Below are positions 1-10,549 of a stretch of 64,000 nt of DNA, piece by piece. Position 1 is the first letter of the stretch. Each line of letters opens with the position of its first letter. Position numbers and translations under genes: made by a program. Source of the stretch: Pararge aegeria (lineage: Eukaryota; Arthropoda; Insecta; Lepidoptera; Nymphalidae); contig NC_053187.1 in NCBI RefSeq assembly GCF_905163445.1, positions 8,246,001 through 8,310,000 on the forward strand, in the 5' to 3' direction. The notes beneath the pieces were generated by a model that saw only the letters and a list, made by a program, of their open reading frames with translations, was not told the origin of the DNA and did not search any database.

Positions 1-3000
1 TTATTAAGGTTGTTTGGTTGGTTTGGATGTTAATAGAAACTCTCGACGGTTGGTGGTGTCTCGACTAAGACACCAGCAGGTATCTTTGAGCCGTCTGAGT
101 CTCAAGAGAAGACTACAGTGTATCGCTAACCAAATCGCTTTTTTACCAAAGTAACCACCGACACAACATCATGAACATTCGCTGAAAATCAAATTATAAT
201 TTTAATAATTTCATGAAAACTATTGAATAATCAACTCTTTGGTTGCACTAGTAGGCATTCATCTATTAGAGAACAAACAGTAAGTTTCATTGTTTAAACA
301 TAAGGTTCCAAGGTTTCAAACACAAATTGATATTGATTTCAATTTCGTTGTTACAAAGGATCAGGAAGGGATAGTGTATCAGTGAGGGCTGCCGCCTAAA
401 TCCTTTTATCGTGTACAAAGGGGGCAGAAACGGGATATAACGTCATAGAAATGGTTTATCATTCAGCTTGCTTGATTTTGAACAACATTTTGGTACCAAT
501 TTAATCTGGCAAAACATTTCGCCCCAATTACGTTAACACTATTACACTTGTATTTTCAAACTCACAAGGCCTTAGTAATAAAAGTGGCAAGTCAGAACAG
601 TTATGCAGAGTTTTACATGTTCCAATTTTGAACGGTGTCACACTACAGCTGACAGCAACATTCAAATGTCAGAGAGGTAAATCAAGCCAGCCAGGACGAT
701 AGACCGATGAGGTTATTGATAGAGGACGTGATCATCACAAATGACTCATCATCATCATCATCAAACCATTATTGACCATACCACAGCCCACAGGGTACGG
801 TTAGGCCGTAGTAAACCACGCTGGCTAAGTGCGAATTTGGTAGACATCAAACTAACAGACCATTGACGTACGCGTAAATAAAACTGAACTGACTTTTTTT
901 AAGCTACTAGGAAATCCACTACGTATTAAGTAAGTAAATGCTGCTATACTCAGCACTCTCAGCTCAGGGAGGCATCAAAGTGGTTGGATGAGGGCCACTC
1001 CGGTGTTCTGAGGCATACGGGCCTGCTTTATCACCATCTATGAAAAGGTTCGATCCCGCCTCCGCAAGCCAAGCTCCTTTAAACCTCACTCAAATTTTAG
1101 TTCCTTGTATAATCTCATTAAACAGATCAGTGCAGTGTTTTAAAAGCCATAACCTAACTTAAATCGATGCAAAAAAAGTTAGACAAATATTCAATTATAT
1201 AATAAAATAATGTAGTCGCTTTGTGTTGATCAATATTTTGATGTTCAAATTCCGTCAGTTCTGAAATTCTTATAAGCTTTAGTTTTGGCTAATCAGTAGG
1301 TTAAAATTATATTTTCTATATTGCCTAAAAGGTAGGTAAAAACGCTTCAGTAACAAAATAAAATTATAAATAATAACAATTGTAGTCATCAATCATCTTT
1401 TTTTTAATTTTATATTGGACGGTTAATTTAAGCCAAGGGTTGTAGTACATATCTTCTAATTCAAAACCTAACACTTAATCCTTGCAATTTCCGTTGTGTG
1501 AGAAGGAACCAAGGTCATCTTTTTTTTATACAATATTCATTTTCTACTAGCTAAACTCTGCCAATAAAGTAACTATTTGAGCGACATTTTTCTATTGAAA
1601 TTCAATTTAATAAATAAATAGCTTTCGAGTTTTGCAGACACAAACATTCAAAACTTGATTTTTACATAAATTGATATTTTTCATCTGCCTAAAAGGAAGG
1701 CTCAATTAGATGCGTTCAGAGACATCTGTTTTCGAGAATTAATTAAAAATACTTGCGATGTGATACTGAATTGAGTCTTCTACCCGAAGGTACCCAAGGT
1801 TGTGGTTTTGATTAGCGGAATCATATAATTTGTACCATATTCTTATCGAAGTGATTATTCGGATACCTAGAATTAAGACATAGTTTCACTCTCGCGGAAA
1901 ACCAGACTCACCTAGAGGAAGGCCCATCGTTAAGCCTATTTATAGCCCTGAACCCTTTTTAAAGTACCTCATAAACACTTTGTATCACGCACATTAGACT
2001 ACATCAATCTTCCTTCTGCGGTGCACATCAATCCTGGCACTTAGATACCTAACGACCCATAATTATCGTTACCGACTTTTAAGACCCAGGTTGTTTAAAG
2101 GCAATAATAATAAAATTGTCATTTTGTTAAATGGACATTCGAACCCCGTCACTTCATCTGTTTACAACTTCTGATAAGTTTCATTTATACCATTTTTAAC
2201 TACTATAAAAATAAAAATAAAACATGTAGCCTTACTCTTAAATTGGGTTATCATATAGCCAAAGGATTTTTTAAATCTGATTGAATTTTCTACAGCAAAC
2301 AAACAAAAAACGAGCACTTCAACTTCTACTTATTATTATAGAAATAAATTTTTAAATATAACTGACTGACCATAGACTTTATTTTAATTCGAGATACAGT
2401 TTTTCGGATAAAAATAATATTATGTTGATTAGATACATATTATTATGTAGAGTCTTGCAAAGCTGAATCTCAAATAGTGATAGCTTAATCACCCCTGAAA
2501 TAAGAATTATGATATCATCGAAAAAAGCCAATAAGAATCTACATTTTTTAAAAATTATGAAACAATTTTAAATATAATGTTTTGATTTTAATTACTTCTT
2601 GACTTCAGTGCGGACTCATTATCAGATTATCTTCAATTGTACTTGCAATTACCGAAGACTTTGTCCGCATAAATACTTAGTAAAAAGTATCCTAGCTAAC
2701 TATGTGTGAAATTTACCTGTCTGAGAAAATGTTGACAAAATACGGTTGTTTCGATTTCAAAGACGGACAAATAATAATATTATTGTATATTTCTAGGTAG
2801 GTACATACATCGCAATAATATTAAAATTGGTTGTTTGATAAAAAGCTTTTGTTGTGAAATTGTAACAAGCCTGTTTCGTAACAATTTACATCAAGTTTTC
2901 CGAAACGTCGTCGTTATCAAAATAATTAAAAACAATTAAGGCCCCTTTCGCAATCTTAATTTCAAAATATGTCTTTGAAATTATTTCGTTGTTAGAGAAA

Positions 3001-4860
3001 AAGCCAACAGTCGACTATTTATTTTCATTATTTTTGTACTTACCTATTAAAAAACGAAGGATTAAAGGAAGAGAGTGAGATATGCAGGTTTTTATGAAAT
3101 CGGGGGATGGATGGTAGTCGCATAAAATGTTTTCCTGAAACTATAACTAAAACTAGAATATTATTTTTATCCTCAGCGCGAGCGATTTAAGTCTCGCCTT
3201 TTAACAAATGGCAGACAACGTCGCCGCACCTGCATGGTTTTTGTGTGTTCATGTAGAATGAATGTTTGTAAAAAAACTCATAGAATTTACGGGAAGTCCT
3301 TATTTTTAATGTGCCTGCAATTTATGCATCCATATCTTTTATAGTTTACTGTCCTTTAGTTTGCGGAAAATAGAACTGTGTTTTATCAAATTTATATTTC
3401 AAGTAGGCGTAGGTAGGTACTTTAAAGAGTCAAGTCGGTCTGCTCGTACTGACTCTACTACAGGTTCGGAAGGAATATTCTACCAAGCCTGCGAGAAACT
3501 CAGCAGTGCTCTATACCAAATAACATTAAAAAATCAATTGCACAGTAATCTCGATGTAATGAATGTGATTAAATACATTGTTAGTGCCATAGCTGGAATA
3601 CATTTAAAGTAAATTCGGCTCTAATAGAGTTTTAACTTTATTGTTAACTCTTCCCGCTACTTGGGTAGTCTTTTAAGCAAATATTTAAATTGCCCCTCTA
3701 ATTACGACGGTGCACTAAAATAACGTTTCTTGTTTTTTTATTCGGTATTAAAGCTACAAATCCTGTGTGGATTTGTTAGGTAAAGAGTAAATTTAATTAA
3801 ACCGGAGTGCACTTGACTTTTAGTCTGTGAAGCTTGCCAATTAAAAAGCTGTTGACTTTTGTATCTTTCAGGCGACAGCAATAAAAAACGATAACCTATG
3901 CTCTGCGATGGGTAATTTAAGAGCACTATTTTAAAGGCTCACAGTATTTTTAGAAAGAGTATTGCTGTTTGCTTTGTCTATATTTACTTTACTAGCGATA
4001 TTGCGCAAGCATGGGAAGCTATCTGAAGTAATGTTAAATACCCCGAGGGGCAAAACTATTGTAGTGCTAGAGTTGGGTGAGTGATAAGTTAAATAAAGTG
4101 ACGCGTTAAGTACCTAGTAGTATTTACCTAGTTCGTTTTGACAGGTCCATACCAAAGGTGTTTCCTTTTTTTTATTTTTTATTTGGAAAAAATATGGTGG
4201 CTATGGAAATGCAAATCCGCAACTATACAATAAATTTAAAATTTAAGAACTAAGTAGGTACTTTTACTATTTGTTTTACTGGTATAAAAAACCTTCTAAA
4301 AAAAATGTTTTATAAGTGTTGTCACAATTCGAAACTTTTATATGGGTGGTATTCGCGGTGGAAACGTCGGTAGTCTGTACACGTAAATGCAATAAAGAAA
4401 ATTACGTGTGGTACAGATTGGCTTTAGACTAAATTAATTGTTCCAATTACCATCCGTTGCTGCTAACGGAAAAACACTTTTTAAATAGTAGCTACAACAA
4501 AATAGCTTATGGAAACAATAACTTACGAGTAGGTATCAGGAACATAAAAAATGGTAAACTTAACATAAAATACTTAACAGAAAATTATCTAAACATTGCG
4601 GTTGTTTTGGAGTTTGTGAGCCATGAGTAATTCGCATCATGGAGCCAACCGCGCGATCACAACGTAGTTATCCGATGTTACGTCCAATTATAAATGAACC
4701 ACGCTAAAGTTTATAACAAAGGAAGGAAATTTAAATTTTAACCTGTTTACTCGCTAAGACTTTATTTTTACCTACCTTTTATTCTTCAATGAAGATTCTT
4801 ATTTTAACTTACTAACGGTATTCTTTTTTTGCTGTGAAGAATTATATCTATACTTATAAA
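1..4860. other. Intergenic AT-rich DNA, no gene recognised
   Basis: No reading frame here resembles a known protein. The longest ORF (3361-3612, plus, 83 codons) has no recognisable domain and its middle part looks like a retroelement remnant. The only repeat I can place is a SINE fragment at about 735-880. Part of an untranslated exon from a gene outside the window cannot be excluded at the left edge. Confidence 0.6.
735..880 (-). mobile_element. SINE fragment (family 2, 3' part)
   Basis: A (CATCAT)n stretch is followed by a diverged match to the tail of the SINE family seen complete at 28457-28740 and 52215-52525: a CCAC-GCTGG block and an AGTGCG-TTGGTAGAC block. The head is missing, so this is a 5'-truncated, decayed copy in minus orientation. 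Confidence 0.55.
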
Positions 4861-4889
4861 AAAAAAAAAGTCGACTTTGTTAAACAGCT

Positions 4890-4942
4890 CAATTGGTTCA
4901 TCTCATCATCATCTAAATGATGATGATGAGATGAACCAATTG
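4890..4942. repeat. Perfect 24-bp hairpin at a LINE 3' end
   Basis: Arms 4890-4913 and 4919-4942 are exact reverse complements separated by the 5-nt loop TAAAT. The right arm begins the 3' end of the minus-strand LINE remnant next to it, including its GATGAT tail. The structure may come from two tail-to-tail truncated insertions or a fold-back event. Confidence 0.85.
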
Positions 4943-5372
4943 ACGTCCACTGCTGGAAATATGTCCATCGTAGTTAAAGACATATGTCTTTTGTAGGGAG
5001 TTCCACGATCCACGGTCGTGGGCCGCTTGCCTCCAGCGGCTCCCAGCGACTCGCCTGATGTCATCTGTCTACCTCGTTGGGGGCCGACCTACGCTGCGTT
5101 TACCGGTGCGGGGTTGCCGTTTCAGCACCTTAAGACACTAGCTTCCATCGATTCTTCTAGCTATGTGCCCTGCCCATTGACAATTCAGCTTCGAGACTCG
5201 CTGAGCTATGTCGGTAACTCTAGTTCTTCTACGAATGTCCTCATTTCAGATTTAATCACGTAGAAATACTCCTAACCTGGCTCTCTCCATCGCCCGCTGA
5301 GTGACTTTGAGCCTTCTTTATGAGGCCCATAGTTAGCGACCACGTCTGAGATCCAGAAGTTATCACTGTTCG
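4943..5372 (-). mobile_element. Degraded non-LTR retrotransposon, reverse-transcriptase C-terminal end
   Basis: Read on the minus strand, pieces resemble the C-terminal part of the RTE/craniofacial-development-like reverse transcriptase that is abundant in Lepidoptera: a DVVANYG segment, a SLSGRWRE segment, and a terminal VDRGTPYKRHM segment ending near a TTMDIFPAVDV tail. Frames are broken, so it is a dead, 5'-truncated copy. The plus-strand ORF over 5018-5263 is only a shadow of it. Family assignment is from memory of typical sequences. Confidence 0.6.
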
Positions 5373-5377
5373 GTCAT

Positions 5378-5425
5378 TCAGTCAGTCAGTCAGTCCGTCA
5401 GTCAGTCAGTCAGTCAGTCAGTCTG
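5378..5425. repeat. (GTCA)n microsatellite
   Basis: About twelve copies of the tetranucleotide GTCA with single-base interruptions (GTCC, GTCT), directly beside the LINE remnant. Confidence 0.9.
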
Positions 5426-6967
5426 TCAATCAATGTTCGAGATTTAGCTTTATGTTTTATTACATAGAGCTCGTATTTGGCACAGAGTTTTGTTGACTTT
5501 TTAACTGTCTGGCGAAGTACTACCGCTGTGCTTCCTTCTAGGAACATTGCATCTGGTAGACCATTTTTTTGGTCCGTCAAATCAATTTAATAAAAAATCC
5601 TTTTATAACTTATAGGTACAATGGTACAACTGGTTCCTGCGAAAAATTGAGAATACATCCACACAGATTAAGTTACGACGCGGAAGTACCTTACATAGTT
5701 AAAAGCCAAAAAATATGTTATATAAATATCATTCTTATTGCCACTCTAAAAGTTTCAATACAAAGCCCAATACAAAAATGTTTAAAGGACACAAAATCCT
5801 CTCTGAATACAAAATCGGTTGCAGTGATCGTCAAATCACATGCATATGGTGCCGTAGGACAAGTTATAAAAATATTGCTGCTATTAATATATATCGTATA
5901 GCGAAATTGGGAATGATATTTTAATAGAGGTTCACAATACAGGATTTAGGATTTTATGTCTGGTGTACATCAGCTCAAATATGCAGTATTGAGGCTTCCT
6001 AGATATTTAACACTATTTACTTGCTCTATTATTTGACCATCTATTATAATCGGACTATTTTAAGTAGACTGTCTTATTTTTACATCTAACGATATACCTC
6101 ATAGCTAGGTACTCTTTAAAGTTTCCAAGTAAAACGTCTTAATATAATATTTCGCCTAGGAAAGTTATTGGTGGTTTAGATTGAGGTTTATAACAAAGCT
6201 GAAGTGTTTTGTTCGGGAAAAAGCACATGCCCGCATAAAATACCTGCTTGATTAAAAAAAAACCCTCTGTCACCTATTTACGCCCTAAAAGAAAAAAAAG
6301 CAAAGAAATAGGTAGCTTCCATCTTGTAGACAATCATAAAATACTTTTCATTCCGGGAAAATAAAGTTACTCCACGGGATTGTTAAGAAGTTCGAAATGC
6401 GGATGAAGTCACGTGCAACAGCTGGTATCTCAAAAAGCAAAGTTTTGAATGTTTATTTTATTTTTGATTTGTCCTCTTCATGAAAGGTAAAGATCGTTGA
6501 CAGCTTAGTTGATAATGGCTTATTTAAGGTTATAAACAATCTATGTGTCCTTCACTTTGTCTGTTTTGAGTTATAATACCTACTCGGACAATGTCAATAA
6601 TTCCCGTCCCAAGGTATCGATATAATCTTAGGTATTATAGAAGATAATACTCTTTAAAGTTTCCCAGCAAAACCTCTTGGAAATTCCGAAGGAGTTCTAT
6701 TCAGTAAAATTTAATTACATTACTCGTGGCTCGAGGCTTAGGACAACAGGATTGTGATCGTAAGATACGAGAAAATAAACTTCTTCAAAGAAAACATAGG
6801 GGTGAAAACCACGATAAATTCAACAATAATAACTGGAGCTGACTTATTGAGAAAACTTATTCCTTGCAATGAACTAAATATCTTCCTACATCATAACTAA
6901 TTTTTTTCATTATCCAAAGTGTCTAGAGGACTCTAGTTGACAAAAACCATAATGGTAACAGTATTAC

Positions 6968-7110
6968 CCGTGGCGTGCACTTAATATATGCACAAAAGCT
7001 CTGCATACCCTAAAATTTTTGTATAACTCATAAACGCCAAGGATTGTTCCATTTTATGGCATCTTCCTTCTTTATGCATACCCTGGTCAAAAACCCTGTG
7101 CACGCCACTA
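6968..7110. mobile_element. Short hAT-like MITE with 8-bp target duplication
   Basis: The element starts CCGTGGCGTGCAC and ends GTGCACGCCACTA, so its ends are inverted repeats matching at 11 of 13 positions. It is flanked by identical 8-bp direct repeats AGTATTAC at 6960-6967 and 7111-7118, the duplication length expected of hAT or P-type transposons. It has no coding capacity. The related ends GTGGCGTG-ACTT recur at 30906-31439. Confidence 0.7.
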
Positions 7111-7845
7111 AGTATTACGAAGTTCGCTTGGAGTTGAGTCCGAAGGCTCGACGACATCGTAGCAACGTCAACCTTAGGGCGCCCACTGTGTGGCTCGGAC
7201 CTCGAATTATTTTTTTTAGACAAGGGCTAAGTATGTACGCGAAAAAAAGACGAAGACCCTGATTAATAACTGTTGATTGAGAGAAATAAAACCAGAAACG
7301 GTTTCTCAGTCAAACGGCTAAATAAACAAAACCAAAACCTTAACCAATGTTACTCGGATACCAAGATTTTTTTCTAATTTCAAAACCCTAAATGAAGCTT
7401 AATTTCTGTTGTAGGTACCTCAATATTAATATTTTATTGCTCAGTTGTTTGTAAACATCTTTGTAAATAAGCAATTAGGTAGGTTTTTGAGGCTGCTCAT
7501 TAGTATTCTCTTCAGTGATACGTACCTACTTACTAGACTGTGAAGAGATTTACAAAGACGGTACAAACGGGAGCACCCCGAAGGTGAGTAATAAATGAAA
7601 TGTGGATCAACTCCTAACGAGCGCCAAGGGAAGTAATTAGATACCATCAACTATCCGCTATAGGTACTTATAAGTACCTAAATGATTACTATGAATTATC
7701 CATAGATCACCATCGCATAGTATTATTTTAATATTGTTGACGGGTTAAGTTTAGAATTAAAGTCCATGAAGAATTTTTATGTACGTAGGTAGGTATTCTT
7801 TAGGTATTCTACCTGTTTATCATTCTTCAAGTAACCATTTCTCAT

Positions 7846-8215
7846 CGACCGCCACGGCGTAGTGGTGAGCCTAGCAGAATTTGGGAATAAGTATATAATT
7901 TCTAAATTTTGTCCGGTCAGGTCTGGTTGCGAGGCATTAGCCGTGGCTAGTTACCACCCTACCGACATAGACATGCCGCCAAGCGATTTTTTTCCGGATT
8001 ATGTGTAGCTGATTAACCCTAATTATTTTAACAGCGTAACGCGGGCCTGTTGGCGTGCCTTGGAATGGGGCTCTGCCTGGAAGTGTTTGAACCCTAGGAC
8101 TCGAAGAATCGAAGGCAACGTCGGCCTGAGGGCGCCTCAAGTGAGACCGAACCTCGACTCAGGTGACGAGTGTAGTGAAAGGGTTATCCGTAACGTTGCC
8201 AAGATTTAGCGTTAT
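7846..8215 (+). mobile_element. tRNA-derived SINE (family 3) split by a LINE
   Basis: The head CCACGGCGTAGTGGTGAGC resembles a tRNA box A. The body with GCCGTGGCTAGTTACCACC is shared with copies at 18110, 19070, 34680, 53855 and 55497. The body stops at 7987 and a short matching piece (TTTAGCGTT) resumes after 8205, with a minus-strand LINE tail in between. Confidence 0.6.
7988..8197 (-). mobile_element. 5'-truncated LINE 3' end inside a SINE
   Basis: Reverse-complement match to the LINE tail at 58275-58740: GCGCCCTCAGGCCGACG-like block, a GAGCCCCATTCC block and the terminal TTAGGGTTAATCAGCTACAC, followed by a short A-tract (seen as T here). Flanks GCCAAGCGAT (7978-7987) and GCCAAGAT (8198-8205) look like an imperfect target duplication in SINE sequence. 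Confidence 0.65.
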
Positions 8216-8254
8216 TTAAATCATCACTTTGATCAGCTTAATAATAAACAACCG

Positions 8255-8405
8255 CCAGGCCTCCTCTTTCGTAAGATTGACAAGTTTAGACCCTCCATGC
8301 TGCTCCAAGGCGGGAACGGGTGGGTTTTCTCGATTACTCACATGTTAGTGATTATAATCGGAACCAACGGGTAAACGTGCTCTTCAAGGCGAGGAGGTGC
8401 ACAAT
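8255..8405 (-). mobile_element. SINE-like repeat fragment
   Basis: Shares the order CCATGCTG, GGCGGG/GCGGAT, GGTTTT-GACTA, TAATCGGAAC-AACGG and a final GAGG-GTGCA with the copy at 32938-33120. Unclassified; decayed. Confidence 0.45.
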
Positions 8406-9608
8406 GCCATCTTCTAAACATTTTTTACTATTTCGTAATAGCTACAAAAGATGGATAAATGGTCAGTTTAGTTTGAGATGCTATCAATGTCATAACCAGT
8501 CATAGCCTGACTGTGAATCGTCTCTGAGCCTCTGCTAATTATACAAGATGGTGACCAGAAACATACTTTCGAAATTTTAATTGAAGCGTAGGTATGCATC
8601 TACAATGCTACAAATGACCTTGTATCAATCTAGTTTATTAGGTTTTACTTCCTTCGTTAATTGATCTTACTAGAAAGTCTGAAAAATAATTAATTTTTTT
8701 TTTTTTTCTAAAAAAAGCAGCATCCTTGTGGCAGCACCTTGGGTACCGGGTCCGTAGGTTCTACTATCTACTACCTACCTATCATATTCTGTGGTCACGG
8801 CGCGTGCGGCTGAATCCAAGACATTTTAGGTTAAATTGATTATAAATATTGTAACTAGGTTATTACCTAGTGATAAAAAATAGCGATAAAGGTAGATACC
8901 CAAATATTTTATTAAAAAAGCTAATAATCCCAAAATATGTAGGTAAATATAGGTAGATACCTCTATTCAAATTATATATGAAGTCTTCAACATCTAACAA
9001 CAAGTTTAGTTCCTATAACTTTTGGCCCATCAAATAAACGAATGTAATACTAATCCAACTAAAAGGATCATAGATATATATTCAATTATTCGAACACTAG
9101 AAATAAAGGATATTCATAGAACTCTGTTATATGGCGCCATCTATTAACAAAGCTGCGCAATACATCAAAAGGTTCTGGTACAGTCAAGCTACAAAGTTAT
9201 GGTTTGTGTAGGTGGCCAAGTTACCTACACAGTGCCAGTTATATAAGTGTTATGTAAGCCTTGCATAATGCTCCTTACATCACCACTACTTTATCTGTTC
9301 TTACATAACACTTAAGTATACAATGTATTTAACATTGACTCTTAACTGAGTAATTAATTGTCATTTGTAATCTATAAAATGAAGGAATTCTCATTCATTT
9401 ATTATACTATTGGTTATTATTTAAATACAAATAATGGGTAGTAGACAAAGAAAACCAATGTTTAAGTTACACATATAATATAGTAAACATCCATTTATTT
9501 AAAAAGAGTAAGAAATAGAGAAAATTTGGTGCAAGAATTGGTATTGGGACCCCAGGTTGCCTTAACCTAGAATTTGGAATACATTTTTAAAGAGAATTTG
9601 ACATACAC

Positions 9609-10475
9609 TCATTCGACTTTACTAAGTTCTTCAGCTGGAGGTACATCCGCTTTGAATCTTTTGGCTAGAGTCTCTTCTGAAGCATTTGGTGTATCCTCTT
9701 TACATATTTCATGAAGATTATACTTCTTATACAAGTAATAATTGTCTACAACACTGAGAAGACAAATGCCTTTTATTATCTCAACTATAAAACAAAGCCC
9801 TGGATTTTTCAAATCTGCTTTGTTCCCACGATTCTTAAGCACAATCAAGTCAGCAAGCTCCTTTATGATTAAATCTCGGGATGCGCTGCTATTGAATCTT
9901 TTGTTGAAAATCACTGCAAAAGTTGATGGCTCTTTTAAGAAGTATTTATCCAAAAGTTTGCCAGCACATTCCATTATATCTGGTAGGTTCGCTTTGCATG
10001 TGGCCATAATGGGAAGTAGGCGTAGAACATGTCGCGTCTTTTGCACTTTCGTAGTAGAAAGATCTTTTATAATAGCATTGGTCAATTCTTCTGGGCTGGG
10101 CAGATTGGTTTTTATAAAGATACAGTTAGAAGCTCCTGTCTCCACCACTTGGAAGCGCTTGTGCCTAAGTGAACCTTGTGATCCCTTCCGCATGGTTTCC
10201 ACCTCTTGCTTAAGCACGTCGCCTATATCAGTCTCATAGTCAGATTCACTGTCAGCCTGGTCATCGGGCTCGACAGACGCCGGTCTGGCGGTACTCACTT
10301 CTTCCTCTGGATACAGCTTCCCCGCGTACTCATTCAACAAGTTGTACATTTCCTTCACGCAATCTTTCTCCCTGAAATTACATGTGCAGAAGAAACCTCT
10401 GAAGCCGGGTTCTAAGAAATATTTGTTTCTACGCTTGCGAAAGTAAAACTTTTTCTTTTTTCGGTTGTCTCCCAT
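9609..10475 (-). CDS. THUMPD1: THUMP domain-containing protein 1 (Tan1-type tRNA acetylation adaptor)
   Basis: Single-exon gene of 288 codons. Proteins of this family bind tRNA through the THUMP domain and act as the adaptor that lets the NAT10/Kre33 acetyltransferase form N4-acetylcytidine in tRNA-Ser and tRNA-Leu. The N-terminus is very basic (KKKKFYFRKRRNKYF, residues 6-20) and is followed by the family signature EPGFRGFFCTCNFREKDCV (22-40) and an acidic linker (70-85). A THUMP-like region spans about 105-250, with RLLPIMATCKA (152-162) and an FAVIFNKR strand (187-194). I start at the ATG at 10475 rather than the in-frame one at 10541, because it has a strong context (ACAATGG) and the extra 22 residues look like 5' leader. 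Length agrees with the family. No neighbour is functionally linked. A TGACATTTGACA-like motif lies about 130-160 bp upstream. Confidence 0.93.
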   Translation of the reverse strand: MGDNRKKKKFYFRKRRNKYFLEPGFRGFFCTCNFREKDCVKEMYNLLNEYAGKLYPEEEVSTARPASVEPDDQADSESDYETDIGDVLKQEVETMRKGSQGSLRHKRFQVVETGASNCIFIKTNLPSPEELTNAIIKDLSTTKVQKTRHVLRLLPIMATCKANLPDIMECAGKLLDKYFLKEPSTFAVIFNKRFNSSASRDLIIKELADLIVLKNRGNKADLKNPGLCFIVEIIKGICLLSVVDNYYLYKKYNLHEICKEDTPNASEETLAKRFKADVPPAEELSKVE

Positions 10476-10549
10476 TGTGTTGCTCGTTCCACTACGCCCT
10501 TGTTGCAGGTTTAATTCAAAGGATAGACTATGATATAACAATTATTACG

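Larger units (their letters stand above)
5430..9600. other. Intergenic DNA with repeats, no gene recognised
   Basis: AT-rich sequence between the LINE remnant and the 3' end of THUMPD1. It holds a MITE at 6968-7110, a SINE/LINE nest at 7846-8215 and a SINE piece near 8255-8405. Short ORFs at 5569-5901, 7044-7262 and 7937-8140 lie in AT-rich or repeat sequence and are not believable genes. Confidence 0.6.

Noticed and set aside
5378..5425. CRISPR-like or regulatory direct repeats
   Set aside because: Plain tetranucleotide microsatellite without spacers, in eukaryotic DNA.
9742..10239. 165-codon plus ORF
   Set aside because: Antisense shadow of the THUMPD1 coding sequence; no domain of its own.
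10476..10541. In-frame upstream start for THUMPD1
   Set aside because: Adds 22 residues unlike the family N-terminus; the downstream ATG has the stronger context.
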